Shown here: in pieces, positions 1-9,100 of the stretch
How the letters are laid out: each line of letters starts with the position of its first letter
How positions within the stretch are numbered: position 1 is the first letter of the stretch
NCBI RefSeq assembly: GCF_900106775.1
Contig: NZ_FNNQ01000010.1
Location: 1-64,000, forward strand
Direction: 5' to 3'
Length of the DNA: 64,000 nucleotides
Origin: Marininema mesophilum
Lineage (GTDB): Bacteria > Bacillota > Bacilli > Thermoactinomycetales > DSM-45169
Program-made: the position numbers and the translations under genes
Notes under the pieces: model-generated
What the model was told of the DNA's origin: nothing
Seen by the model: only the letters and a program-made list of their open reading frames with translations
Databases searched by the model: none

Positions 1-91
<91 letters not shown>

Positions 92-106
92 AACATAATA
101 GTAAAG

Positions 107-142
107 CAAAAAAACCTGTTCCGCATATGGAGCAGGTTTTTT
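107..142 (+). terminator. rRNA operon terminator
   Basis: An 8-bp stem (cctgttcc / ggagcagg, one G-U pair) with a 5-base loop is flanked by A's on the left and a run of T's on the right. It lies about 20 bases after the 5S end, as expected for Rho-independent termination of the rRNA operon. Confidence 0.9.
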
Positions 143-349
143 GCATGGGTTTCCAATCACTGATGATATATTCACGGTTAAATAGCGCGATGCTTATTTG
201 AATGGGCGGAGGAAATAGTGGATCATTCTAATGGTTATAGAGCTGGACTGATTAGTCCCGGCTTGGCCATCGTTGTTTATAAGGAAACAATGTTTCTCAT
301 TGCGTTTGTCAATTGACTGTTTCAGATGTACTTGTAAGGATACGTTAAC

Positions 350-380
350 AAAAAAGAACGCGCTTTTTGGGCGCGTTCTT
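350..380 (-). terminator. terminator of the ABC exporter operon
   Basis: A perfect 10-bp inverted repeat (aagaacgcgc / gcgcgttctt) lies just past the permease stop codon. Read on the minus strand it is followed by a run of six T's, so it ends the minus-strand ABC transporter transcript. The ~250 bases between the 5S terminator and this hairpin hold no gene I can support. Confidence 0.88.
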
Positions 381-394
381 AATATATCAGGATT

Positions 395-2875
395 CTATTC
401 ATACTTTAGTGATTCATATAATGAAATCCTTGTTGCTCTTCGAGCGGGTAATACAGCAGCAAAAATACTCGTAAATAATCCTAAAGCGCTGATAAAAGCA
501 ATTGCAAACCATGGGATGATGGGTTCGATGTCGATGTTGATCATATTTGTGGATAAGTAGATCGTGATCATTCCTAATACGATTCCACTTATGACTCCTG
601 CGATGCCAATCATTAGTCCTTCTGAAAGAATCATCTTGATGGTTTGACCATGAGTAAGGCCAATGGATCGCATGACACCGATTTCCCGTGTTCGCTCCAT
701 AATGTTCATCATCAAAGTATTGACAATGCCGATACCTGAGATGAAAATAACGAGTACAAGTAGTGCGTAAAATGGAGTCATTACCCCAGACTGTTTCACA
801 CGTTCCAGATTGGAAGCGGGAGTCGTCAGTTCGTATAATTCTCCTCCAAAATATTTCAGAACTTCTTCCTTGATTTTGTTTTCGTTGCCCGCATTCTCAA
901 AAGTAAGCGACATATTTTTTGCATCCTTCATACCGAACTCACCTTGAAAATTTGTATCTAACGAAAAGGCTAGATACCCTTTGTATTTTAACACAAACGA
1001 ACTATCTACAACCCCAACGACTTTAAATGCTTTTTTTCCCCTAGGTGTCTGCATTTGAATGGGCTCGCCTACTTTTCCACCCCATTCTTCAAAAGCAGCT
1101 CGACCTAAGAGAACGGTATAAGGTTTGGACAACTTTTTAAGTAATTGCGCTGTTGTTTGTTCTTGTGATTGAAAAGGAGGATGTTTTTTTGCCCAACTCT
1201 CTTCGATCCCAACAACTGAAAATTGACGGGGTTGTTGGTCTGTTGTTTCCCACGGGACTTTCTCTTCCTTATAGGTTGTAACATCCCCTACACCATTTAA
1301 CTTTTTCATTGCTTCTATATCTATATTCGTTACGGTTCTTTGGAGTCTTACATTCATATCGCCACCAGCAGTTGTTCGAATGACCTCTTCCATATAATCG
1401 TTTGAAGTCTGAATGAAAGACGTAACAAATAAGGTGCACACAATCCCGATCGCTAAAATAAACGATGTATTTGCTGTTCGGTTGATGTGGCGAGTCATAC
1501 TTTTAGCAGCGACACGCCCGCCAAATCCCCAAATCCGATGATTGATCGATGTGAAAGCTTTTGAAAAGGCTAGCAAAATAGCAGGGAATACGAGTAAAAG
1601 CCCGATTAATAGGAAGATAGCAAAATATTGCTTTGTGAAAAAGCTGATCAGAATAAGCAAAATTCCACAGTAGCTTCGCCACTTCCGCTTAGAACTTACC
1701 TGAGGTCCCATCGAACTTTTAATGACCGTCATGACATGAACGCGACTAGCTTGGATCATGGGGAATAATGCAGCTAATACAGGAACTACGATTCCTGTAA
1801 GAATAGCCATTGCAATCGCAAACGATAGCTCGGACTGAACCGTAAAGGATGCATTAAAGGATGCGAACAGTAAATTTTTTAATAGGTCTGCTAACTGGAT
1901 CCCAAGTGGAACGCCCAGCAATAGTCCAATCGATGAAAGAAGGAAAACTTCATACATAACAGATTTCCCAATCTGGTAGGGGAGATATCCGATCGCTTTC
2001 ATAATGGCAAATTCCTTCTTTCGTTCCCCAATACTCATATAGAAAGTATTGAATAGGATGAAGCCAGTTATGAAAATGATCAGACCACCGATCAAGTATA
2101 GGATCTGATAGATACCATCGACTTGATTCGTCTGTTTCTCATCTAGAACGACAGGTCTTAATAGGGCGCTTTTATCCTGGATCGCGTTTTGGAGAGCATG
2201 TTCTGCTTGTTCATTGGATCGCGTTGTTTTGATACGGATTTCACTTACGCGATGATCCTGTTTATACCATGTTTGCAGGGTGGTTAATGGGATCACAATT
2301 CTCCAACTTTTTCCTTGAGCAGCTTCCCAATTGGAAGGGCTTTCAAAAAAACCTCCATTGGCTACAATCGCAGCTATCTGAATTTCTTTTTTACCGGTAG
2401 GGGTAGTAAAAGAGATTTTATCACCAATCTTTACTTTCCATAAACGGGCTGCGCCTTCAGGGATGATGGCACCTGGCTGGTTCACATCTCCTTCTTTGGC
2501 TACTATTTTTCGCATGCTATTGTTGATGCTACTCAGACCGGTGATTCTTACTCGGTTATTCGTCTTATTTAATTCAGTTAGACTGGGTATGTTAAATTGC
2601 GTGTAAATGTATAGAGAAGCAAAAGCATCGGTAACTTCGTCAACTTGCTTGACTTTCGATAGGTGATCGATTGGAAGGGTATTATTTTTGCTTTCGATTA
2701 CATAATTAGCATTTCCTTCACTTTCTTGCATTTGTTTGTCAAGTAATTTTTTAGTTGAATCCACAGAGCTAAAAACAGTTAGTACCATAGCGACACAGGC
2801 CACTATAGCAAAAAGCGTAAAGAATGTCCGCAGCTTTTTACGCATTAAGTTTCGCCAGCAAATTTTCCATGACAT
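395..2875 (-). CDS. ABC transporter permease, MacB/FtsX type (826 aa)
   Basis: Membrane subunit of an ABC system. One transmembrane segment lies near residues 15-35, followed by a large extracytoplasmic domain. A first FtsX block lies near 260-385, with the typical GERKKEFAIMKAIGY cytoplasmic loop. A second extracytoplasmic domain follows, then a second FtsX block at about 700-826 with ERTREIGVMRSIG. This duplicated layout is that of large Gram-positive FtsX permeases that move lipids, peptides or antibiotics out of, or within, the envelope. The start at 2875 overlaps the ATPase gene by 38 bp and has a GGAAGGAG site 9 bases upstream; a second Met at residue 11 is possible. The substrate is unknown. 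It could serve self-resistance for the nearby peptide cluster, but transcription runs the other way and a regulatory operon lies between, so that is only a guess. Confidence 0.9.
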   Translation of the reverse strand: MSWKICWRNLMRKKLRTFFTLFAIVACVAMVLTVFSSVDSTKKLLDKQMQESEGNANYVIESKNNTLPIDHLSKVKQVDEVTDAFASLYIYTQFNIPSLTELNKTNNRVRITGLSSINNSMRKIVAKEGDVNQPGAIIPEGAARLWKVKIGDKISFTTPTGKKEIQIAAIVANGGFFESPSNWEAAQGKSWRIVIPLTTLQTWYKQDHRVSEIRIKTTRSNEQAEHALQNAIQDKSALLRPVVLDEKQTNQVDGIYQILYLIGGLIIFITGFILFNTFYMSIGERKKEFAIMKAIGYLPYQIGKSVMYEVFLLSSIGLLLGVPLGIQLADLLKNLLFASFNASFTVQSELSFAIAMAILTGIVVPVLAALFPMIQASRVHVMTVIKSSMGPQVSSKRKWRSYCGILLILISFFTKQYFAIFLLIGLLLVFPAILLAFSKAFTSINHRIWGFGGRVAAKSMTRHINRTANTSFILAIGIVCTLFVTSFIQTSNDYMEEVIRTTAGGDMNVRLQRTVTNIDIEAMKKLNGVGDVTTYKEEKVPWETTDQQPRQFSVVGIEESWAKKHPPFQSQEQTTAQLLKKLSKPYTVLLGRAAFEEWGGKVGEPIQMQTPRGKKAFKVVGVVDSSFVLKYKGYLAFSLDTNFQGEFGMKDAKNMSLTFENAGNENKIKEEVLKYFGGELYELTTPASNLERVKQSGVMTPFYALLVLVIFISGIGIVNTLMMNIMERTREIGVMRSIGLTHGQTIKMILSEGLMIGIAGVISGIVLGMITIYLSTNMINIDIEPIIPWFAIAFISALGLFTSIFAAVLPARRATRISLYESLKYE

Positions 2876-3569
2876 GATCTTCTACTCCTTCCGCTAATCT
2901 ACTATCCGATTGGATTTCACCATCTTTTAAGAGTAGAATTCGTTCTGCGAATCTTGCTGCATAAGGGTCATGGGTTACCATCACAATCGTAAGTCCAATT
3001 TCACGATGCAGACGATCCAGAAGATTAAGGATTTCCGTTCCACGCTTCCGATCCAAGTTTCCTGTGGGTTCATCGGCTAGGACTAATGGAGGATTCATGG
3101 CTAAAGCGCGTGCGATGGAAACACGTTGTTGTTGTCCACCACTTAACTGGGAAGGGAAAAAATTAATCTTGTCTTCTAAGTCAACTGCTTGAACAAGTTC
3201 GGCCGTTCTTCGCTTTTGTTTACTTTTTGAAATGCCCTCAGCCTCCATTGGAAAGGCGATATTTTCGGCAACAGTCATAGTTGGTAATAGTTGATAATTT
3301 TGAAATATAAACCCTATATTTCTGCGTCTGAAATATGTCAACTCCTTTTCAGAAAGAGAGGGAATATTTGTTTTTTCAATAAATATTTCTCCATTTGTTG
3401 GTGAATCTAATCCGCCTAGCAATTGCAACAGCGTACTTTTTCCAGACCCACTGGGTCCCATGATGGCGACAAATTCACCTTTGGGGATTTTTAAATTCAT
3501 TCCTTTAATAACTGTAAAAGGGTGTTTGCCAATTTCATATGTTTTTTGTATATCATTCAGATGAATCAC
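2838..3569 (-). CDS. ABC transporter ATPase, LolD/MacB type (243 aa)
   Basis: Cytoplasmic ATPase partner of the FtsX permease encoded just downstream. Visible motifs are Walker A GPSGSGKST (about residues 39-47), the Q-loop FIFQNYQLL, the signature LSGGQQQRVSIARAL (about 142-156), Walker B LVLADEPTGNLD and the switch His in MVTHD. Length and motifs are standard for the LolD/MacB/YtrE group. The start is a GTG at 3569 preceded by AAGGAGG. The gene overlaps the permease gene, so the two are translationally coupled. A decayed copy of this gene's 5' end and leader lies at 5751-5914. Confidence 0.95.
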   Translation of the reverse strand: MIHLNDIQKTYEIGKHPFTVIKGMNLKIPKGEFVAIMGPSGSGKSTLLQLLGGLDSPTNGEIFIEKTNIPSLSEKELTYFRRRNIGFIFQNYQLLPTMTVAENIAFPMEAEGISKSKQKRRTAELVQAVDLEDKINFFPSQLSGGQQQRVSIARALAMNPPLVLADEPTGNLDRKRGTEILNLLDRLHREIGLTIVMVTHDPYAARFAERILLLKDGEIQSDSRLAEGVEDHVMENLLAKLNA

Positions 3570-3641
3570 ATTAACTCCTCCTTAAACTAAAAGCTGATAG
3601 ATAGATATTCCTGATTCTAGTTAAAAATATGGCTTTTTCAC

Positions 3642-4508
3642 TTATTTTTTCAGTGAGATGTCGCCGTTGTCGGTTTGAATCATTAAAGTCGGACCTTGTC
3701 CATTTGGTTTTTCTTTTCCGATGAACCCCTTAACTTGTTTCTCTACGAGATCATCGTTCTCTTTATTTTCGCTAGAGATAGGAAAGTCTGTCTTAATATC
3801 GCCAAGTTGGGTATGAAGATCGACCCTTAGAGAAATCGGCTCCTTTGAAGTACGTATGATAACATCGCTGATATCCGCTTTAATCCGGTTATTCCCCTTG
3901 AAACCGTCAGCGGCAGCCAACTCAACATTGCCAGTGTTCGTTTTCACGTCTACCGGAGAATCGATTCCCTTAAGGGTTATGTCGCCTACATCTGTCTTCC
4001 CATTCAACCGGTTGCCCTCATATCCGTTCAGTTTGATTTCTCCAGTATCCGTTTGCACCGTTAATTTTTTCGCCGACAGCTTTTGATCGACTTCTATAAC
4101 TGCCACTTTCGTTTTAACGGTCAGGGATTTATATTGTTTTTTCGGGAGATACACATGCAGTTGCAGAGGGTGCATCCTATCAGAAATAAAGTCGAGTAGC
4201 TGGTTCTTCTGTTTCTGTATTGCATCTAGTCTAACTATTCCGTTGTTTTCTGAAGTTTGAAGATCCACATTCACCCCTTTGTTTTTTTGTCCCACCAGTT
4301 TTGTCTTAATTTGCTCACTAGTACCGGGATGGATTTTTACATCGGCCAAATTGCTCTCCACCGACAGTTGATCTACATTTTTTTCTTTAAATGTTTTCTC
4401 GATATTTACATCTTGACTTCCGTATCCCGTCCCTGCGAACAGCAGGCCCAACACCCCGACCAAACCAACCACGATCAAAGCCAGAGCAAGTTTCACAATC
4501 TTACGCAT
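3642..4508 (-). CDS. DUF4097-type envelope protein with N-terminal membrane anchor (288 aa)
   Basis: A basic N-terminus and one hydrophobic segment (about residues 5-26) precede repeated beta-strand segments. The recurring pattern of V-x-T-x-T/D-x-G-[DN]-[IV] (TDTGEIKLNG, TDVGDITLKG, TNTGNVELAA, TQLGDIKTDF, TDNGDISL) is typical of DUF4097 beta-helix proteins. It is likely anchored in the membrane with the beta-helix outside. It starts inside the end of the DUF1700 gene (8-bp overlap), giving the well-known PadR-DUF1700-DUF4097 operon, thought to respond to envelope stress. Its molecular role is unknown. A second protein with a similar C-terminal domain is encoded at 60909-61967. Confidence 0.85.
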   Translation of the reverse strand: MRKIVKLALALIVVGLVGVLGLLFAGTGYGSQDVNIEKTFKEKNVDQLSVESNLADVKIHPGTSEQIKTKLVGQKNKGVNVDLQTSENNGIVRLDAIQKQKNQLLDFISDRMHPLQLHVYLPKKQYKSLTVKTKVAVIEVDQKLSAKKLTVQTDTGEIKLNGYEGNRLNGKTDVGDITLKGIDSPVDVKTNTGNVELAAADGFKGNNRIKADISDVIIRTSKEPISLRVDLHTQLGDIKTDFPISSENKENDDLVEKQVKGFIGKEKPNGQGPTLMIQTDNGDISLKK

Positions 4509-5064
4509 GTTTGTTCACCCCTTTGATGATGTTCAGATTGGATTTCAAATAACGGATAAACCATCCGAAAAACGTACGGGAGAAGCGAACCGTTCCCATG
4601 CCTAGCAATAAGCCCACACCGGCACCGATTAAACTAGTGAGCAGTCTGAGCAAAAACTCCAGTAGACTGGACTCCATCAGCAGTGCCTCGATGGCGAACA
4701 AGGGGGTGATCAACAGAATCAAGGACGTGACATACATAGAAAAAATTACGGAGAGAACAATGATCAGTGGCCCCAGCATAAACACTAGATTAAAAAATCC
4801 AAGCCCCAGGAAGGTGAAAGTCGCACGAAACAGACTGACAAAAGATTGATTTTCCTGCGCCCGCTCTAGATGGTAGTCCGCAATCAGTTCCCTAGCGATT
4901 TTCCTGGGGTCGCCCAGTGTCCTGACCATCTCCTCCTCTGTTCTTCCCTTATGAAAACCGTGTTGGAAGTGTTCTACATAGTCGGACAGGATCTCTTGTT
5001 TTTCCTTTTCTGGAATTTTTACCAAGTGTGAGCGGAGTTTCTTCAGAAACTCATCCTTCATCAT
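4501..5064 (-). CDS. DUF1700 membrane protein (187 aa)
   Basis: The N-terminal cytoplasmic part (about residues 1-75) carries the DUF1700 pattern: FLKKLRSHL, EKQEILSDYVEHF and LGDPRKIARELIADY. Three to four hydrophobic segments follow (about 80-165), including a glycine-rich GAGVGLLLGMG helix. It overlaps PadR upstream by 14 bp and the DUF4097 gene downstream by 8 bp, so the three are coupled. These proteins usually accompany PadR regulators and DUF4097 proteins. The biochemical function is not established. Confidence 0.88.
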   Translation of the reverse strand: MMKDEFLKKLRSHLVKIPEKEKQEILSDYVEHFQHGFHKGRTEEEMVRTLGDPRKIARELIADYHLERAQENQSFVSLFRATFTFLGLGFFNLVFMLGPLIIVLSVIFSMYVTSLILLITPLFAIEALLMESSLLEFLLRLLTSLIGAGVGLLLGMGTVRFSRTFFGWFIRYLKSNLNIIKGVNKHA

Positions 5065-5380
5065 GATCCAGTCCCTCCTTGATCAATTGATCGACCCCTT
5101 TGTTAAATGTCTCCCACTCCCCAATCAACTCCTCCGCGTACAGCTTCCCCGCTTCTGTCAGCTGATAATACTTTCGCGGTGGCCCTTCCTTGGATTCAGA
5201 TAGGTAAGTGGTGAAATAACCGTCTTTGGTCAAGCGCCGCAAAATAGGATAGATCGTTCCTTCGGCAATCAGGAATTTCTCTGAGATATGATCGACCAAC
5301 TCATACCCGTACCGATCCTTTTTCAGCGTCAGAACCAACACACACAATGTGAGAACGCCTTTTTTAAATTGGACATTCAC
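5051..5380 (-). CDS. PadR-family transcriptional regulator (109 aa)
   Basis: A small winged-helix repressor of the PadR-s1 type. The helix-turn-helix region includes YGYELVDHISEKF and IAEGTIYPILRRLTKDGYFTTYL, followed by a wing with GPPRKYYQLTEAGK and a short C-terminal dimerisation helix. It is first in the minus-strand operon with DUF1700 and DUF4097 genes and probably represses it. A promoter with an inverted repeat over its -35 and spacer lies at 5442-5474, consistent with self-control. The start is GTG at 5380; the best Shine-Dalgarno (AGGAGG) is about 14 bases upstream, which is long, so the start is less certain than the family call. Confidence 0.92.
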   Translation of the reverse strand: MNVQFKKGVLTLCVLVLTLKKDRYGYELVDHISEKFLIAEGTIYPILRRLTKDGYFTTYLSESKEGPPRKYYQLTEAGKLYAEELIGEWETFNKGVDQLIKEGLDHDEG

Positions 5381-5441
5381 AGAGGATCACCCGGCCTCCT
5401 GCAGGTAATTAAATATTGGGAGGTAAAGAACATACTCTCGA

Positions 5442-5474
5442 AGTATAATACATGGTACTAAACAATGCAATGTA
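5442..5474 (-). promoter_or_regulatory. PadR operon promoter with overlapping inverted repeat
   Basis: On the minus strand, TTGCAT (plus 5465-5470) and TATACT (plus 5442-5447) are separated by exactly 17 bases, a good SigA-type promoter. An inverted repeat TACAT-N16-ATGTA (plus 5449-5474) spans the -35 element and the spacer. PadR operators often contain ATGT...ACAT half-sites, so this may be the autorepression site. The operator assignment is inference. Confidence 0.6.
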
Positions 5475-5583
5475 CTAACGATTGCATAATAACATACCGT
5501 TTGTAATGTTACAACCCCCTTAATAAAATGGCATGAATTCAGTTATAATGAAGCAATTCATAATTCCATTTCTTTTTTTATGC

Positions 5584-5630
5584 AAAAAAGGACGCATTCA
5601 TTTGATACATAAGGGTTTGCGGCCTTTTTT
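5584..5630. terminator. AT-flanked hairpin, possible bidirectional terminator
   Basis: AAAAAAGGaCGCA pairs with TGCGgCCTTTTTT (one mismatch) around a 21-base loop. With A's on one side and T's on the other it could terminate in either direction. No gene ends here on either strand, so it may be left over from a rearranged gene. The stretch 5475-6108 otherwise holds only the ATPase relic and the leader of the first synthetase. Confidence 0.45.
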
Positions 5631-5750
5631 CGTAGGCAAATCGGAAATGATCAGTTTCCATCAGTTTGCATAGAAAATAATCGTCAGAGTCATTTTCTAT
5701 TTTATGGAGGATTGACCCCGAAATCCGTTGCTCCCTTTTCCCCTTCAATA

Positions 5751-5914
5751 GATCCACTGGGTCCTATGAGGTGACAAATTCATCTTTGGGAATTTCTGAA
5801 TTCATTCCTTTAATAACTGTAAAATGTTATTGTAAAATTTAATATTTTTTTGTATATTATTAAGATATATAACATAAAATTACCCTTAAATAAAAGCTGA
5901 TAAATAGATATGTA
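5751..5914 (-). pseudogene. decayed copy of the 5' end and leader of the ABC ATPase gene
   Basis: This segment aligns by eye to 3445-3612, i.e. the first ~40 codons of the ABC ATPase gene plus its ribosome-binding leader. Shared stretches include CCACTGGGTCC, GACAAATTCA, TTCATTCCTTTAATAACTGT and AAAAGCTGATA. Small deletions and many substitutions destroy the reading frame. Read on the minus strand it has the same order as the intact gene about 2.3 kb away. It is a relic of a duplication or of a second transporter gene deleted next to the peptide cluster. Confidence 0.75.
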
Positions 5915-5945
5915 TAAGAATAGCATGTGTAAACTCAGGAAGAAA

Positions 5946-5973
5946 TTGCGGTAAATACTTATATTAATATGAT
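5946..5973 (+). promoter_or_regulatory. candidate promoter of the peptide synthetase cluster
   Basis: TTGCGG (5946-5951) and TATGAT (5968-5973) are separated by 16 bases in a very AT-rich leader about 135 bases before the first synthetase start. Other AT-rich -10-like words occur nearby, so this is the best candidate rather than a firm call. Confidence 0.4.
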
Positions 5974-6108
5974 TGATATAAACATATAATATAAAAAACA
6001 ATTTAAATGAATGCACATTTTATGTTTATTAAATAAAGAAATCGATTGATGAAATAATGGATTGCTTTTAATATTTAATTGGTTATTAATCTAAAAGGAG
6101 TTTAAACG

Positions 6109-9100
6109 ATGAGTTACTTATTTAATAATTTACAAAAAAAAGTAAAAAATATATCTATTTTGACCGATGAAGAATATAGACAGATTTTATTGGAGTGGAA
6201 TGATACAGCGGTTGAATATCCTAGTGGAAAAGGATTGCATCATTTAATTGAGGAGCAGGTTTTGCGAACGTCAGCTAATATTGCTGTCACGTTCAAAGAT
6301 GAACAAATAAATTATGATCAATTAAACGGTCGTTCCAATCAATTGGCGCATTATCTAAGGGAAATGGGGGTGAAAAAGGATACAGTAGTAGGGGTGTTAA
6401 TGGAACGATCTGTGGATTTAGTGGTCACTTTGTTAGGGATATTAAAAGCTGGAGGGGCGTACTTGCCATTAGATGTAGAAAGTCCGTCCGCGCGGTTGGG
6501 GAATATACTGGAAGATGCACAAGCCCCTATTTGCATAACACAACCTCATCTAGAGAATAAACTCTCAGATGTTAACAGAGTACAGCCATTTGTTCTAGAA
6601 AAGCAGCGTGATCTCTTACAATCCTTTTCTCAAGAGAATTTAGATATTGATTTTGATCCCGACCAATCGATATCCATTTATTATACTTCGGGGTCTACTG
6701 GAAAACCAAAGGGTGTAGTTAGTACACACCGTGGATGGGTTAATCGCATGTGTTGGATGCAGAGAGAACATCGGTTAACAGCTGAAGAAACTGTCTTACA
6801 GAAAACAACACTCACGTTTGATGATGCGGCGGTTGAATTTTTTTGGCCTTTAATGGTAGGTGCAAAAATTGCTTTAATGGAACCCGGCCTTCATCGGGAC
6901 CCTAGAGCGATATTAGATACAGCTATTCAGTATCAAGTTGCTGTGATTCAGTTCGTACCTAGTATGTTACGAATGATATTGAATGCGATTACACAGGAGG
7001 ACAAGGAGCGATTATCTACTGTACGAGTCGTTGTATCGAGTGGCGAAGCTCTTCCGGCAAGTTTAGTAGGCAGTTTTTTGGATAAAATGCCCGGGGATCT
7101 ATTTAACTCTTGGGGGGCTACGGAAGTATCGATTGACTCAACGGTTCATAAATGTACAGAAGAAGATGTTTTACTAGGGGGGATTATTTCTGTTGGTCGC
7201 CCTTTTGATAACAATCACGTATATATTTTAGATTCGTTACTAAGACCAGTCCCTGTTGGTGTGGCAGGAGATCTTTTTTTGGGTGGAGTAGGACTTGCTC
7301 GAGAATATTTGAATCAGCCCGATAAAACAAATGAAGCGTTTATCTCAAATCCTTTTGTTCCAGGTACAAGGATGTATAAGACAGGTGATAGAGGGTTCTA
7401 TCGACCTGATGGATCCATCATGTTCTTAGGTAGAAAAGATAATCAGATTAAAATTCGTGGGATGAGAGTCGAATTAGGTGAAATTGAAAGTGTTTTAAGA
7501 AATTATATCGGTATAAAAGATGTTATTGTAGAAGTTTCGGGAAAAGGCGACCAAATTAAACGTTTAATTGCTTATGTTGTTAGTCATGGAGTAGAAGTGT
7601 CTCAAAGAGAGTTGCAATCCTATTTAAGGAGTCAACTACCCGACTATATGGTTCCGAGTTATTACATGTTCTTAGAGGAAATGCCTCTAAATGCAAATGG
7701 AAAAATTGATAGAGGGGCTTTGCCACAACCGAATGAGGCGCAGATTGTTTCAGATAGTGAATTTGTCGAAGCTCGAACGGACACTGAAAAGGCAATAGCA
7801 GAGATATTTAATCAAATTCTAGGGCTAAGTCGGATAGGAATTCATGATAATTTCTTTTCTTTAGGAGGGCACTCCTTATTAGCTATTAAGTTGGTTTCTC
7901 GTATCCAAGAGACATTTGGGGTAAGAATACCCTTGCGAACCGTTTTTGAATCGCCAACTGTCGAAAAGTTATCGTCCACCCTTGACCGAGATGTAAATGT
8001 CAAAGGACATATAAAAAAAATAATGTTAAGTGATCGAACTCAACCGATCCCACTTTCATATGCTCAACAAAGACTATGGTTCTTAAACCAATTAGACCCA
8101 GAGAATACGGCTTATAATATGCCGATGATTATTAATTTGAAAGGTCGACTCAACAAAGTAGCTCTCAATCAAAGTTTGCAACATATCATTGAACGGCATG
8201 AGTCGCTTCGTACAAGTATTCAAAATACAGATGATGGTCCAGTTCAAGTAATAAATCCCTCGTGCATGATGGAACTACCGCTGATTGATTTTACTAGTTA
8301 TGCTGGAGATCAACGGATAGACAGAGCAAAAGAATGGTATCACGATGAGGCAAGACGTCCCTTTGATCTTAGCCAAGCCCCTTTAATTCGAGCTTATCTG
8401 CTTCGTTTAGATTTGGAAGAGCATGCATTAGTCATTAATATTCATCACATTTTTTCAGATGGTTGGTCATTAGACATCTTAAAGCAGGAACTTACCCAAT
8501 GTTATGAAGCATTTGTAAAAAATAGCGAGCCTTCGTTTCCGGATTTAACTTACCAGTATGCAGATTATGCTTATTCACAACAGCAGTGGATGAAAAACGA
8601 TGACTTTCAAACACAACTTGCTTATTGGAAGAAGAGATTAGATGGGGATATTCCTGTGCTTTCACTACCAAAGGATCAGGTGCCTGAACCAACTTCAAAA
8701 CTGTACACTCATAAGCTACCGATTCAGTTGACTGATCAATTAAAAAAGTGGAGTGAAAAACAAGGGGCAACTTTATTTATGACGATGTTGGCTGGCTTTA
8801 AAGTACTGCTTCATCGTCTAACGGGACAAGAAGATATTCTGGTTGGAACCCCAGTGATCAATCGAGATAATCAGCATCTAGAGTCTTTGATTGGGATGTT
8901 TTTAAATACAGTCGTTATGCGAACGCAATTGTCAAGTAAGATGAGCTTTAAAAAAATCGTTCATCAGGTGCGTAATCATGTGATTAACGATTTTTCTCAT
9001 CAAGATATCCCATTTGAAACGATAGTTGAGGAGATACAGCCGAATCGTAGTTTAAGTAGAAGTCCGTTATTCGATGTTTTTGTAAACTATGTAAATTTCG

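Noticed and set aside
273..560. 95-codon plus-strand frame at the left edge
   Set aside because: It crosses the exporter terminator and the end of the permease gene on the opposite strand, and has no ribosome site.
395..3569. Assigning the MacB-like ABC exporter as the peptide's self-resistance pump
   Set aside because: It is on the opposite strand, behind its own terminator, with the PadR operon between it and the cluster; possible but unsupported.
5810..6016. 68-codon minus-strand frame in the AT-rich leader
   Set aside because: Very rich in Ile/Tyr/Phe/Leu as expected of random AT-rich DNA, and it overlaps the ATPase relic.
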